In this document: one piece after another, positions 7,285 to 15,516 of the stretch
How the letters are laid out: each line of letters begins with the position of its first letter
Numbering within the stretch: the first letter of the stretch is position 1
Assembly (NCBI GenBank): GCA_964587505.1
Contig: CAZPLD010000005.1
Location: forward strand, 1-28,470
DNA length: 28,470 bases
DNA from: 2-01-FULL-41-26 sp964587505
GTDB taxonomy: Bacteria > Patescibacteriota > Minisyncoccia > 2-02-FULL-40-12 > GWA2-44-9
Direction: 5' to 3'
Made by a program: the position numbers and the translations under genes
Notes under the pieces: model-generated
Told to the model about the DNA's origin: nothing
The model's input: only the letters and a program-made list of their open reading frames with translations
The model's database searches: none

Positions 7285-8022
7285 ATGCCCACACCAGAAG
7301 TCCAACAATATATTAATCAACAGCGCGCGGCAGGAATTGCCGATGCTCAAATTCGCCAAACTTTGACCGCGCAAGGCTGGCAGCAGGCAGATTTGGATCA
7401 GGCGCTTGGAGTTGCGCCGCAAGCGCCGATAAAAACTCCTATGCCCGGCTGGGCCAAGACATTGATTATTGTTTTGATTCTGTTATTTGTTTTACCACTG
7501 CTGATTTGGGGCGGAATTGCAGGATATGGTTATTATAAATACCGGCAGATAAAATCAGTGTTGCCGCCCGGTGTTGCCGATAATTTGTATCAGCCGCCTT
7601 CCTCTAGCAATAATTCCGTCGGCATTCAATCACTGCAAAAACTTTGCGGTAATTGGCCGCAGATAAAATCGGATATTGATTACGTTTCAATCTCAAAAGC
7701 TATAAGTACAGAAAATTTATCTAATGAAGCTAACGGGATGGCGGTATTCCCACAGTCCATTAAACTGATTGATAGAAACACCCAGGGGTCTACCATCAGA
7801 TTATTGGTGGTTTGCGCTAAATCTACGAGCGTTTCCGCCGTAGCTAATTATTATGAGGGCTTGGGTGGATATACAGTCGGAGATATTGCGTCTTTGCCAG
7901 CCGGTTATTCCCAGAATCTAGGAAGTCTAAAGCCAATCAAGATTATCGACAATTCCAAAGGGGTGCTTTATGTCTACGATGCTGGCAATAACGACTCTCT
8001 GCTTTTCTACACCCATCATTAG
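7285..8022 (+). CDS. N-terminal-module protein with a two-cysteine extracytoplasmic domain (subtype B)
   Basis: I chose the ATG at 7285 (245 residues) over the one at 7279 because it gives MPTPEVQQYI, in register with the other copies, and AGGA lies about eight bases upstream, a rare Shine-Dalgarno-like site here. The module covers residues 1-42, a membrane helix about 58-83, and the outer domain contains KLCGNWP, MAVFPQSIKLI and LVVCAKS, paralogous to the protein of 4088. The module DNA is close to that of the 2888 gene (AATTCGCCAAACTTTGACCG shared), so the module and body relationships do not follow the same tree. The function is unknown. Confidence 0.68.
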   Translation: MPTPEVQQYINQQRAAGIADAQIRQTLTAQGWQQADLDQALGVAPQAPIKTPMPGWAKTLIIVLILLFVLPLLIWGGIAGYGYYKYRQIKSVLPPGVADNLYQPPSSSNNSVGIQSLQKLCGNWPQIKSDIDYVSISKAISTENLSNEANGMAVFPQSIKLIDRNTQGSTIRLLVVCAKSTSVSAVANYYEGLGGYTVGDIASLPAGYSQNLGSLKPIKIIDNSKGVLYVYDAGNNDSLLFYTHH

Positions 8023-8043
8023 AATATCTATCTTAAGCTTAAG

Positions 8044-10392
8044 ATGAAGTCAAAAATAAAAATTATATCAATATGCTGCCTTGTTTTCTTATCAATTCTT
8101 ATTTTCGATAAGCTTGAATTTAATTTGACCGTGAAAGCTGCGTCGGTGGATTCATTTAGTCCGGGGTTTGCTTATACCAGCAAATCCTGCAGTAGTAGCG
8201 CTGGCGGCCTGCCATCATTTAACTGCACTTTGGAGGTATCTGGTCCGGGAGGCGGAATATATTCGGTGACTGTCCGGTACCAGGTATATTATGACGCGGC
8301 TGACGCCACGATGTATGCGGAAATCTACCGTGATAATGCAGGCGGCACGTTCACCGAAAGTAAGGATAAGGCATTAGTGAAAATAGATGTAGTTTCTCAC
8401 GCGATAACTGAAGCGCAGGTGAATACCCTCATTGACTATGCTTTTCAATTTGGACAAAGTCTATTCCCTAAACCAATTCAAACACTCCGACCAACCCTTA
8501 CGCCCTATCGGACACCCACCCGAACACCGATTGTAATAAATAGCTATTCTCCGATACCAATCGCCAAAACTTGCGGTGAATATGTAGATATCTATAGCGG
8601 ATTTGGCGATCTGCTATCGCCCCAAGGCCTCGATGATTTTCAAAAAAATAGAACTCCTAATTTTTCACAACCAAAAGTAATTAAAACCCAGGGGGATAAA
8701 TTTTTTCCGGCGGATAAAATCGAATCTATTTGGGGTAAAAAAATTGTGTATACTACCTACTTTGACTCTATCACAGCCGCCCGAGCCAACGAAGAGATAA
8801 AGCGCATCCAAGAACAGGGTCAAAAATTACTGGATTTAATACCGCCCCAATTACGCTCTCAAGCCGGAACAGGCACTCTAGGTAACTCGGAACCTGCCTT
8901 ACCTGTAGCCAATAGCCACGCAGGACAAACATATTATGCGGAATGCACCATTAATTTTTCAATTCTTGATGCAAGTAACGCGAAAAGTTTTCTTGACAGC
9001 CTGAAAGATAAAATTATGGTCGGCTACGCCGAATTTTCCGGTCAAGCACCGAAATATAGTAAAAATGACTTTTTTTCTGGAGTGCCGCAATCCTCGATTA
9101 AAGATTTTGAGACCTCCAATAAAATAGGCGATAACTATTACTATATTGATGTATCCTTTTCGGGCGGCGGGGCAAGTTTTGATTATCTTGCAGTCGCGGC
9201 ATCCCAGGGCAAGTATAGCGCCTCGGTTCTATTCTATGACCCAGCTAAACGAGCACAGGCCGAAGAGATTCTAAGGTTAATTCTTAATCAAGCAGGCGGC
9301 GCAATCTCGACAACTACTGACTCTTCATCATCGAGCGCTTCACCTAAAATCACCGATCAGGCGCCGATTATCGATTCCGTGACCACCAGTCCCACCAGCG
9401 CCGTGCTATCGGCGGGCAAGGAATTTTTCCATGACCAAATTGGCATTGTGACGTTCGTGGACAATAACCTGATTCTGGTCATTAAGGGCAAGAATCTTAA
9501 CGGCGCGGTCCTTAAAACAGATAATATCGGTCTTGACGGCAGACCGGGTATAGAATTCAGGGACATTCGAGTAAGCGCCGACGGAACAATGGTGGCCGCT
9601 CAAACAACCATAAAACCAACGGCCAAGGAAGGGAACACGCTGCTGACGCTTACCAATGCCGCCGGTAAATCGGCAACTGCTAAAATCGAGATCCTGATTA
9701 CCGGCACGCAATATCTCCAGCGCAAATTTGCCGACAACAGCAATGTGAAATTTTTCGGCGACTGGCCGGACTACATGCCTTATCAAAGAGTGCTGGATCT
9801 GGAAAAGTCCGTGAGGAAGGGGCTTCAAGCAATTAACAAAAATACCTATAATCGGCTGGGTATAATGATTCAAATTTACGAAATGAGTTCCTGGAAAAAT
9901 TTTCAGATGGCAAAATATTGCCCGCTTTCATTCGCAGTTGCTGGATGCGCGAGTCCAAGCGACCGTGTTATTTATGTTTCGGAATATATCAGTCCGGATA
10001 GCGATAAAACCACGGGCACTGTTATCCTTCACGAATCAGCCCACAAACTCCATTTTTATTACGAAGGCAATTATGCTCCGGTGCCGTCAACGGCAAACAA
10101 TTTTGACGGAGAATGGAAAGCGATATTAGGTAATTTAAAGTCATGCAGTTATCTCCCGTTATTAAATGATAACAGCTGGTCTGATAAGACCAGGAAACCG
10201 TCCCGTTGCGGTTTTGACTGGTCATACGGGGCCTATCGGGTACAAGATTTATTACTTCCAAAGTTTTATGAAGACGTGGCCACCTCAACCGAAACAGCAC
10301 GGCTAAATCCAGCGAAACTTAATCAGAATAAAGCATCGGGGGATTCTCGATATGGCCAAAAAGCCGGCCTTTTAGACAAATATGGATTTTAA
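8044..10392 (+). CDS. Large secreted protein with a putative zinc metalloprotease C-terminus
   Basis: This 782-residue protein starts with an export or anchor segment (about residues 4-24, IKIISICCLVFLSILIF). A Thr/Pro/Arg linker lies at about 142-165. Around residues 440-555 there is a beta-rich stretch beginning DQAPIIDSVTTSPTSAVLSA that resembles an IPT/TIG-type Ig-like domain (moderate confidence). The last third carries TVILHESAHKLHFYYEG with H663-E664-x-x-H667, the HExxH zinc motif, and a downstream YEDVATSTE at about 741-749 that could supply the third ligand, as in gluzincins. The middle region is not recognised. It probably acts outside the cell. It follows the last module gene and overlaps the next gene by 11 bases. 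Confidence 0.7.
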   Translation: MKSKIKIISICCLVFLSILIFDKLEFNLTVKAASVDSFSPGFAYTSKSCSSSAGGLPSFNCTLEVSGPGGGIYSVTVRYQVYYDAADATMYAEIYRDNAGGTFTESKDKALVKIDVVSHAITEAQVNTLIDYAFQFGQSLFPKPIQTLRPTLTPYRTPTRTPIVINSYSPIPIAKTCGEYVDIYSGFGDLLSPQGLDDFQKNRTPNFSQPKVIKTQGDKFFPADKIESIWGKKIVYTTYFDSITAARANEEIKRIQEQGQKLLDLIPPQLRSQAGTGTLGNSEPALPVANSHAGQTYYAECTINFSILDASNAKSFLDSLKDKIMVGYAEFSGQAPKYSKNDFFSGVPQSSIKDFETSNKIGDNYYYIDVSFSGGGASFDYLAVAASQGKYSASVLFYDPAKRAQAEEILRLILNQAGGAISTTTDSSSSSASPKITDQAPIIDSVTTSPTSAVLSAGKEFFHDQIGIVTFVDNNLILVIKGKNLNGAVLKTDNIGLDGRPGIEFRDIRVSADGTMVAAQTTIKPTAKEGNTLLTLTNAAGKSATAKIEILITGTQYLQRKFADNSNVKFFGDWPDYMPYQRVLDLEKSVRKGLQAINKNTYNRLGIMIQIYEMSSWKNFQMAKYCPLSFAVAGCASPSDRVIYVSEYISPDSDKTTGTVILHESAHKLHFYYEGNYAPVPSTANNFDGEWKAILGNLKSCSYLPLLNDNSWSDKTRKPSRCGFDWSYGAYRVQDLLLPKFYEDVATSTETARLNPAKLNQNKASGDSRYGQKAGLLDKYGF

Positions 10393-11053
10393 ACACATTG
10401 CACAATTTATTGCCGTAATTCTAATCGTTTTTCCTATTTTTGCTTTTGCGAGTTCGCAGGATTATTTATTTGTTTCATTTGATTACGATTATGCGACGCG
10501 GGTTTTTAGTAACGTCTCGGCTGACCAGCGAGTCGTTGATTCATCAAAAATAACTGGACAAGATGTCGGAGACCATACAATAACTCTCGAGGATTCACAA
10601 GGGGTTTTGAGCCAAGCCAAGTTTTTTATTCCTGATCCGGCAATCGCAGAGGTAGAAAGTTTGGGCAACGATACCGGGGGTTATGGTTCCGCGAAATACT
10701 ATTCCGCGACAGTCGGATTAGCTCTGACCAGATCCGTCCAAGCCGGCAACGGAACCATCACGATAAGCCGCAATAGCCAGATATTACTAAGCCAAAAACT
10801 GTCCGACACTCCAATCAATATCTTAAAATCAAGCAATAATAGGGTCATTACGCCAACGATTGAGCCGTCATTCCCGCCATATCCGCCAATGCCTCAAAGT
10901 GGTTCTTTTATCCGTACGGCGCTGCTTTGGTCCCCGCTCATATTATTGCCAATTGTCCTGCTCGTTCTCTGGTTTTTGTTCAAAAAAAGACGAGTAAATC
11001 AACAAGCCATACCGCCAACTCCGCCCATAACTCCACCGGCTCCACCTGCTTAG
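10382..11053 (+). CDS. Surface protein with signal peptide and C-terminal membrane anchor
   Basis: The 223-residue protein has a signal peptide (about residues 1-23, ending FAFASSQ), a beta-rich middle and a C-terminal membrane helix at about 178-199 followed by KKRR and a proline-rich cytoplasmic tail. The ATG lies inside the last codons of the preceding protease gene, an 11-base overlap, so the two are probably co-translated and the products may act together. The ectodomain is not recognised. It is the last gene of the accessory island; the pilN promoter follows. Confidence 0.62.
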   Translation: MDFKHIAQFIAVILIVFPIFAFASSQDYLFVSFDYDYATRVFSNVSADQRVVDSSKITGQDVGDHTITLEDSQGVLSQAKFFIPDPAIAEVESLGNDTGGYGSAKYYSATVGLALTRSVQAGNGTITISRNSQILLSQKLSDTPINILKSSNNRVITPTIEPSFPPYPPMPQSGSFIRTALLWSPLILLPIVLLVLWFLFKKRRVNQQAIPPTPPITPPAPPA

Positions 11054-11060
11054 GCTCATG

Positions 11061-11092
11061 TTGATAACAAGTGCAATCTGTTGGGGTATAAT
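11061..11092 (+). promoter_or_regulatory. Promoter of the pilNO... operon
   Basis: TATAAT at 11087-11092 lies eight bases before the pilN ATG. A TTGATA at 11061-11066 could be the -35 box, but the 20-base spacer is long. The leader would be zero to two bases. With the island inserted upstream, this gives pilN its own transcription start. Confidence 0.5.
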
Positions 11093-11100
11093 AAAGTCAG

Positions 11101-11655
11101 ATGCCTGATCAAAACGGGTTACAACTGCTTCCCGAGACAAGAAGAAAGATAGAGATCAAGATCCCGGGAGAAAATAGGCTTGTTTACACGGGAATTACAA
11201 CCCTTATTTTGATATTTGTTCTGACGGGCGGTCTTTATTTTTATAAGATTTCTCTGGAAGACAAGAAGGGCGAATTAGACGCAAACATAATCAACCTCGA
11301 AAAAGAAAGGGACAAAAAGATTGAGGCCAATCTTTTGACGCTAAACAAGCAATTATCACTGATATCGACCCTTTTGGATTCGCACATTATCTGGTCTAAG
11401 GCAATGGGCAAGATTGAGGGCTTGTTTCAGCCACAAGTTCAGTTTATATCGTTTTCTGCCACTGTTTCCGATAATAGGTTTGAGTTTAAGGCCTTAGCCC
11501 CCAACTATACCGTGGTGGCCAGACAAATAGCCGCTTTGGTTTCCGACGACTCAATAAAGGACGTTTCTTTGAACAATATCCACGTTCTCACAAGCGGAAA
11601 ATTAGAGTTCAGCATAAAATTGGACTTCGATAAAACTAAATTCCTAAAACAATGA
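11101..11655 (+). CDS. pilN: PilN-like type IV pilus assembly protein
   Basis: The 184-residue product has a short cytoplasmic N-terminus containing LQLLPETRRK, comparable to the NLLP motif by which PilN binds PilM, one membrane helix at about 29-49, a coiled coil at about 52-85 and a small alpha/beta ectodomain. PilN and PilO form a heterodimer that links the cytoplasmic PilM/ATPase layer with the outside. Its stop overlaps the ATG of pilO (ATGA, 11652-11655). Assignment rests on topology and gene order; sequence similarity in this family is always low. Confidence 0.8.
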   Translation: MPDQNGLQLLPETRRKIEIKIPGENRLVYTGITTLILIFVLTGGLYFYKISLEDKKGELDANIINLEKERDKKIEANLLTLNKQLSLISTLLDSHIIWSKAMGKIEGLFQPQVQFISFSATVSDNRFEFKALAPNYTVVARQIAALVSDDSIKDVSLNNIHVLTSGKLEFSIKLDFDKTKFLKQ

Positions 11656-12185
11656 ATCCGAACAAAAATTACATCGGAGCCGGACTTATGGCTGCAGCAA
11701 TAGTTATGTTTTGGACATTAGCCCTTCCTTTTTATAACGGCATTTCTGACCTGGATGCTGCCATCAAGGAGAGAGAAGACCTTCTGGAATCAAGAAATGC
11801 TATCATAATAAACATCAGGGGGTTAAATAAAGAGTATCAAAAAAGAATCCCCGAGATTGCCAAACTATCGGCTATCGTTCCGTCAAAGAAAAGCGTCGCT
11901 GAAATTTTATCTGCTATTACCGATATCTCAAGCAAAAACGGCATTGAGCTGTTCAGCTCTGCAATGACCAGCCAAGTTAGCTCCGATACAGGCACCAACC
12001 CCTATAACATTTTGTCTCTGGAATTGTCTGTAAATGGAAGCTATTCGGGACTGACCAATTTTCTTAAAGCACTCGAGAAAAATTTGCGGCTCGTGGATAT
12101 AATTTCGATTGACGCCTCGGCTAGTACGGTAAACACTTCTGTTTTGACTTTTACCATAAAAGGGAATGCATATTATTTAAAATAA
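11652..12185 (+). CDS. pilO: PilO-like type IV pilus assembly protein
   Basis: The 177-residue product has a membrane helix at about 8-28, a coiled coil at about 30-65 (DAAIKEREDLLESRNAI) and a ferredoxin-like ectodomain with the PilO-type segment SLELSVNGSYSGLTNFLKALEKNLRLVDI. It would pair with PilN. Both ends overlap neighbours: ATGA with pilN and TAATG (one base) with the next gene, a tight operon. Confidence 0.85.
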   Translation: MNPNKNYIGAGLMAAAIVMFWTLALPFYNGISDLDAAIKEREDLLESRNAIIINIRGLNKEYQKRIPEIAKLSAIVPSKKSVAEILSAITDISSKNGIELFSSAMTSQVSSDTGTNPYNILSLELSVNGSYSGLTNFLKALEKNLRLVDIISIDASASTVNTSVLTFTIKGNAYYLK

Positions 12186-12469
12186 TGGCTCCACAACAAT
12201 CAAACAACCAAAGCGTTCTGATAGCATCCCTGATAATAGTTCTCGGTTTTGCAGCCGGATATTTTTATTATTCCCAATGGGCAGTCCCGGCTAGAGTTCT
12301 CATCGAACCGCCTCCGGTAGCAGGCAGAGATGATCTTAAGATGTTCGAAAACTTGAAAATAGATTTTTCGATATTAGATAACGCTAAATACAAAGCGCTG
12401 GAAATTTTCGGAGAATCGCCGGTTAACCCAGGAGTTACGGGCAAAAAAGACCTTTTTGCCCCGATATAG
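12185..12469 (+). CDS. Small single-helix pilus-cluster protein (PilP-position, unassigned)
   Basis: The 94-residue product has one membrane helix at about 10-29 and a short outer part ending GKKDLFAPI. It occupies the place of pilP in the pilMNOP order, and the final Gly-x-x-(N/D)-hydrophobic-F-x-P resembles the G-x-NPF motif found in PilP/GspC-like proteins and in small CPR pilus proteins. PilP proper is a lipoprotein that contacts the secretin; no lipobox and no secretin are seen here, so I do not use that name. A partner of PilN/PilO is the best guess. Confidence 0.6.
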   Translation: MAPQQSNNQSVLIASLIIVLGFAAGYFYYSQWAVPARVLIEPPPVAGRDDLKMFENLKIDFSILDNAKYKALEIFGESPVNPGVTGKKDLFAPI

Positions 12470-12598
12470 TAAATCCTAAGCACTAAACCAAACTCTAAAC
12501 AAATCCAAAATTAAAAATTCAAAACAGTTTGAGATTTGAATATTAGGATTTAGATATTGTTTAGGATTTAGAAATTAGAATTTAGGATTTTTTAATTT
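12470..12598. repeat. AT-rich intergenic pseudo-palindrome between pilus genes
   Basis: The 129-base gap is built from variants of AAATCCTAA and its complement TTAGGATTT: AAATCCTAAGCACTAAACC on the left and several TTAGGATTTAGA-like units on the right, with TTCAAA/TTTGAA near the centre. The two halves are imperfect reverse complements. No coding potential is seen. It could fold as a long imperfect hairpin in the mRNA between the 12185 gene and pilB. Confidence 0.6.
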
Positions 12599-14359
12599 AT
12601 GCCCATCAAGATACCTCAAACCCTCGTAAGCGAACTGGTTCGTCTGAATATAATTTCAACAGAAGATGTTGCTACTTTTTCGGATTTGGCCCAAAAAGAA
12701 AATAAAGATTTCGGCCAAGTTCTCATAGAAAACGCCGTCGTTTCCGATCCGGATCTCTTGGGAATAAAATCCAAGCTCTACCGCCTACCAACGGTCGATC
12801 TGGAAGGTTATGAATTTGACCGTAACGTTTTAAAAGAATTCTCCGAGGATATAGTTAATTTTTACAAAATTGCTCCTTTTGAAAAGTCAGGGGATGTTCT
12901 GAAAGTGGTAATCATCAACCCCGAAGCTATAGATGCCCTTGAAGCATTAAAATTCATAGCCGAAGATAAGAAATTAGTACTGGAGAAATATTTGGTAAGC
13001 TACCGAGATTTTGAGACCATAGTCAAGAATTATAGAACCCTATCGGGCGAGGTGGGACAAGCTCTCGAGTCCTTGGCCGAAGAAAAAGGAGAGAAGAAAG
13101 AGGAAGAGGGAGCTTCCATTAGGACGATCGAGGATATTACCGCCGAAGCACCAGTATCAAAAATAGTGGCCGTCTTGGTAAGGCACGCTGTTGAGTCCAG
13201 AGCATCCGATATTCATATCGAACCATTTGAGGATCGCGTCCGAACCCGATTCAGAATAGATGGTATTCTCACAACAACCCTGACCTTGCCTAAAACCCTT
13301 CAGTCGGCAGTAGTAACCCGCATTAAAATTTTATCCGATTTAAAAATAGACGAAACACGGCTTGCTCAAGACGGAAGATTCTCCACCAAACTTGGCAGCC
13401 GCAGAGTAGATTTCCGTGTTTCAACTTTTCCGACAAAGAACGGAGAAAAGGTGGTAATGCGTATTTTGGATCCGTTAACCGGCAAGGTGGAGTTGCCTGA
13501 ATTGGGGTTAGAAGGAAGATCGGCAGAGGTAATAGAGAGAGCAATAGCGAAACCCTTCGGAAGCATTCTTATAACCGGTCCCACCGGTTCCGGTAAGTCA
13601 ACGACTCTGGCCGGCATGCTTAAAAAAATGAACAGCGAAGATGTGAACATAGTTACACTCGAAGACCCAATCGAGTATTTTGTTGACGGAGTTAACCAGT
13701 CGCAGGTTCACGAAGAAATAGGGTACACTTTTGCCAATGGTTTACGCCACATCTTAAGACAGGACCCGGATGTCATAATGGTGGGAGAGATAAGAGACCG
13801 GGAAACGGCCGGTTTGGCTACTCAAGCCGCTTTAACAGGCCACATCGTTCTTTCAACACTGCACACTAATGACGCAATGGGCGTTGTGCCGCGTTTGATA
13901 GATATGGGCGTTGAGAAATATTTAATTCCCTCCACCCTGAACGTTGCCGCAGCTCAAAGATTGCTGCGTAGATTATGCCCAGACTGCAAGCTTGAAATTA
14001 AAGCCAACACTGCCGAAGAAAAAATGATAAGCGAAGCCATTCTGGATATGCCTGCCGATTATCAAAAAGAGTATCTTTCCAAGTCGGGTTATACGATATA
14101 TAAGCCGAATATTGAAAATCCTTGCAAAAAATGCGGAGGCAAAGCGTTTAAAGGAAGAATAGCTATTTTTGAAATGCTGGAAATGAACGACCAGTTGGAA
14201 AAAATAATATTGGGGGAGCTTTCCGAAGCAGCTCTTCGCCAAGAAGGAAAGAGGCAGGGAATGATAACAATGTTCCAGGACGGAATTTTGAAAGTATTAA
14301 AGGGGATAGTATCATTAGAAGAGTTGCTTGAGATCGCTCAAGCAGGCGACAGCGCATAA
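12599..14359 (+). CDS. pilB: PilB, type IV pilus extension ATPase
   Basis: The 586-residue GspE/PilB ATPase has an N-terminal MshEN-type domain (about residues 8-140), then the secretion ATPase core: ASDIHIEPFEDRVRTRFRIDG, Walker A GPTGSGKST at 327-335, the Asp box around LEDPIEYF, Walker B in DPDVIMVGEIRD, and the His box LSTLHTNDA. A tetracysteine zinc site (CPDC and, later, CKKC) is typical of PilB/GspE and absent from PilT. The hexamer powers pilus extension on the cytoplasmic face. The length is normal. The start at 12599 follows the AT-rich intergenic repeat with no clear Shine-Dalgarno site. Confidence 0.96.
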   Translation: MPIKIPQTLVSELVRLNIISTEDVATFSDLAQKENKDFGQVLIENAVVSDPDLLGIKSKLYRLPTVDLEGYEFDRNVLKEFSEDIVNFYKIAPFEKSGDVLKVVIINPEAIDALEALKFIAEDKKLVLEKYLVSYRDFETIVKNYRTLSGEVGQALESLAEEKGEKKEEEGASIRTIEDITAEAPVSKIVAVLVRHAVESRASDIHIEPFEDRVRTRFRIDGILTTTLTLPKTLQSAVVTRIKILSDLKIDETRLAQDGRFSTKLGSRRVDFRVSTFPTKNGEKVVMRILDPLTGKVELPELGLEGRSAEVIERAIAKPFGSILITGPTGSGKSTTLAGMLKKMNSEDVNIVTLEDPIEYFVDGVNQSQVHEEIGYTFANGLRHILRQDPDVIMVGEIRDRETAGLATQAALTGHIVLSTLHTNDAMGVVPRLIDMGVEKYLIPSTLNVAAAQRLLRRLCPDCKLEIKANTAEEKMISEAILDMPADYQKEYLSKSGYTIYKPNIENPCKKCGGKAFKGRIAIFEMLEMNDQLEKIILGELSEAALRQEGKRQGMITMFQDGILKVLKGIVSLEELLEIAQAGDSA

Positions 14360-14450
14360 ATAGTAATAAAGAGGCAAGGAGGCAAGGAATCAAGCAATCA
14401 AGGAATAAAATTAACTTGTTGCTTGTCTCTGAATTGCTTTATTTCTTAAG
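14360..14450. repeat. Low-complexity intergenic repeat between pilB and pilT
   Basis: The gap contains CAAGGAGGCAAGGAATCAAG-type units on the left and CTTGTTGCTTG...AATTGCTTTATT on the right. AATAAAG and CTTTATT, and AAGCAAT and ATTGCTT, are inverted matches, so it is an imperfect palindrome of about 85 bases, similar in style to the gap at 12470 but with different words. No gene is seen. Confidence 0.5.
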
Positions 14451-15515
14451 ATGGAACCAAAACAATATTTAGATGAGTTGCTGTTAACAACCGCCCAACA
14501 GGGAGCGACCGACCTGCATTTGTCTCCCGGCCATTATCCGACAATAAGAGTGGACAGCCGTTTGATAATGCTCAGCCAGCAAAAGATCTTGGATAAAGAG
14601 ACTTTGGAGGGGCTGGTTTTCACCCTCTTGGGAGAAGAACGCAAGGCCCGATTCTTGTCGGAAAAAGAATTGGACTTTTCGTATGAATTGGAGGGGAAGA
14701 ACAGGTTCAGAGTAGATGCTTATCAAACCAAAGGCGGCATGGCCGCTTCTTTGAGGTTGATCCCTAACGAAATTAAGACTATCGACGAGCTTAATCTGCC
14801 CCAAATAACCAAAATATTCTCAAAACTGTCCCAGGGTTTTGTTTTGGTGGTAGGACCGAACGGCCACGGCAAATCTACGACTTTGGCCGCAATAATAGAC
14901 ATGATAAACAAAGAACGGGCAGAAAAGATCGTGACCATTGAAGACCCGATAGAATATATTTTCTCTCCTGATAAAAGTATCGTCGACCAAAGAGAGGTTT
15001 ATCAGGACACATTTTCTTTCCACAAAGCTTTGCGGTCCACCTTCCGGCAAAATGCCAACGTGATCATGGTGGGAGAGATGAGGGACTACGAAACCATGAG
15101 TGCGGTAGTAACTGCGGCAGAGACAGGACACCTAGTTTTAACTTCTTTGCACACAAACAGCGCCTCCCAAACTATCGAAAGGATCATCGATAGCTTTCCG
15201 CCAAATCAAGAATTGCAGATCAGGAACCAGCTGGCCAACACTATTTCCGGAATAATTTCACAAAGACTGATCCCGAGAATAAAAGGCGGCCTTATCCCGG
15301 CAGTTGAAGTTATGATAGCTACCCCGGCCATCAGAACTTTGATCCGCGATAACCGCCCCAAACAGATGGACATGGTGATCGAGACCAGCCAAGACATGGG
15401 AATGATAAGCTTAGACAGGTCATTAGCTGACCTGGTCAGGAGAAAAGAAATAAGCTGGGAAAGAGCGGAGTTCTACTCCCTGAACCAGGCTGAATTAAGA
15501 AATTTAATGAGATAA
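14451..15515 (+). CDS. pilT: PilT, type IV pilus retraction ATPase
   Basis: The 354-residue product has normal PilT length and order: N-terminal PAS-like region (GATDLHLSPGHYPTIRV), Walker A at about 135-143 reading GPNGHGKST, LTIEDPIEY-like Asp box, Walker B ANVIMVGEMRD, the His box LVLTSLHTNSA and the C-terminal RNLM end. It lacks the zinc cysteines of PilB. It would power pilus retraction. The P-loop differs from the usual GPTGSGKST by Asn and His, but the Lys, Ser and Thr that bind nucleotide remain. It is 91 bases downstream of pilB and two bases upstream of pilC. Confidence 0.94.
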   Translation: MEPKQYLDELLLTTAQQGATDLHLSPGHYPTIRVDSRLIMLSQQKILDKETLEGLVFTLLGEERKARFLSEKELDFSYELEGKNRFRVDAYQTKGGMAASLRLIPNEIKTIDELNLPQITKIFSKLSQGFVLVVGPNGHGKSTTLAAIIDMINKERAEKIVTIEDPIEYIFSPDKSIVDQREVYQDTFSFHKALRSTFRQNANVIMVGEMRDYETMSAVVTAAETGHLVLTSLHTNSASQTIERIIDSFPPNQELQIRNQLANTISGIISQRLIPRIKGGLIPAVEVMIATPAIRTLIRDNRPKQMDMVIETSQDMGMISLDRSLADLVRRKEISWERAEFYSLNQAELRNLMR

Positions 15516-15516
15516 G

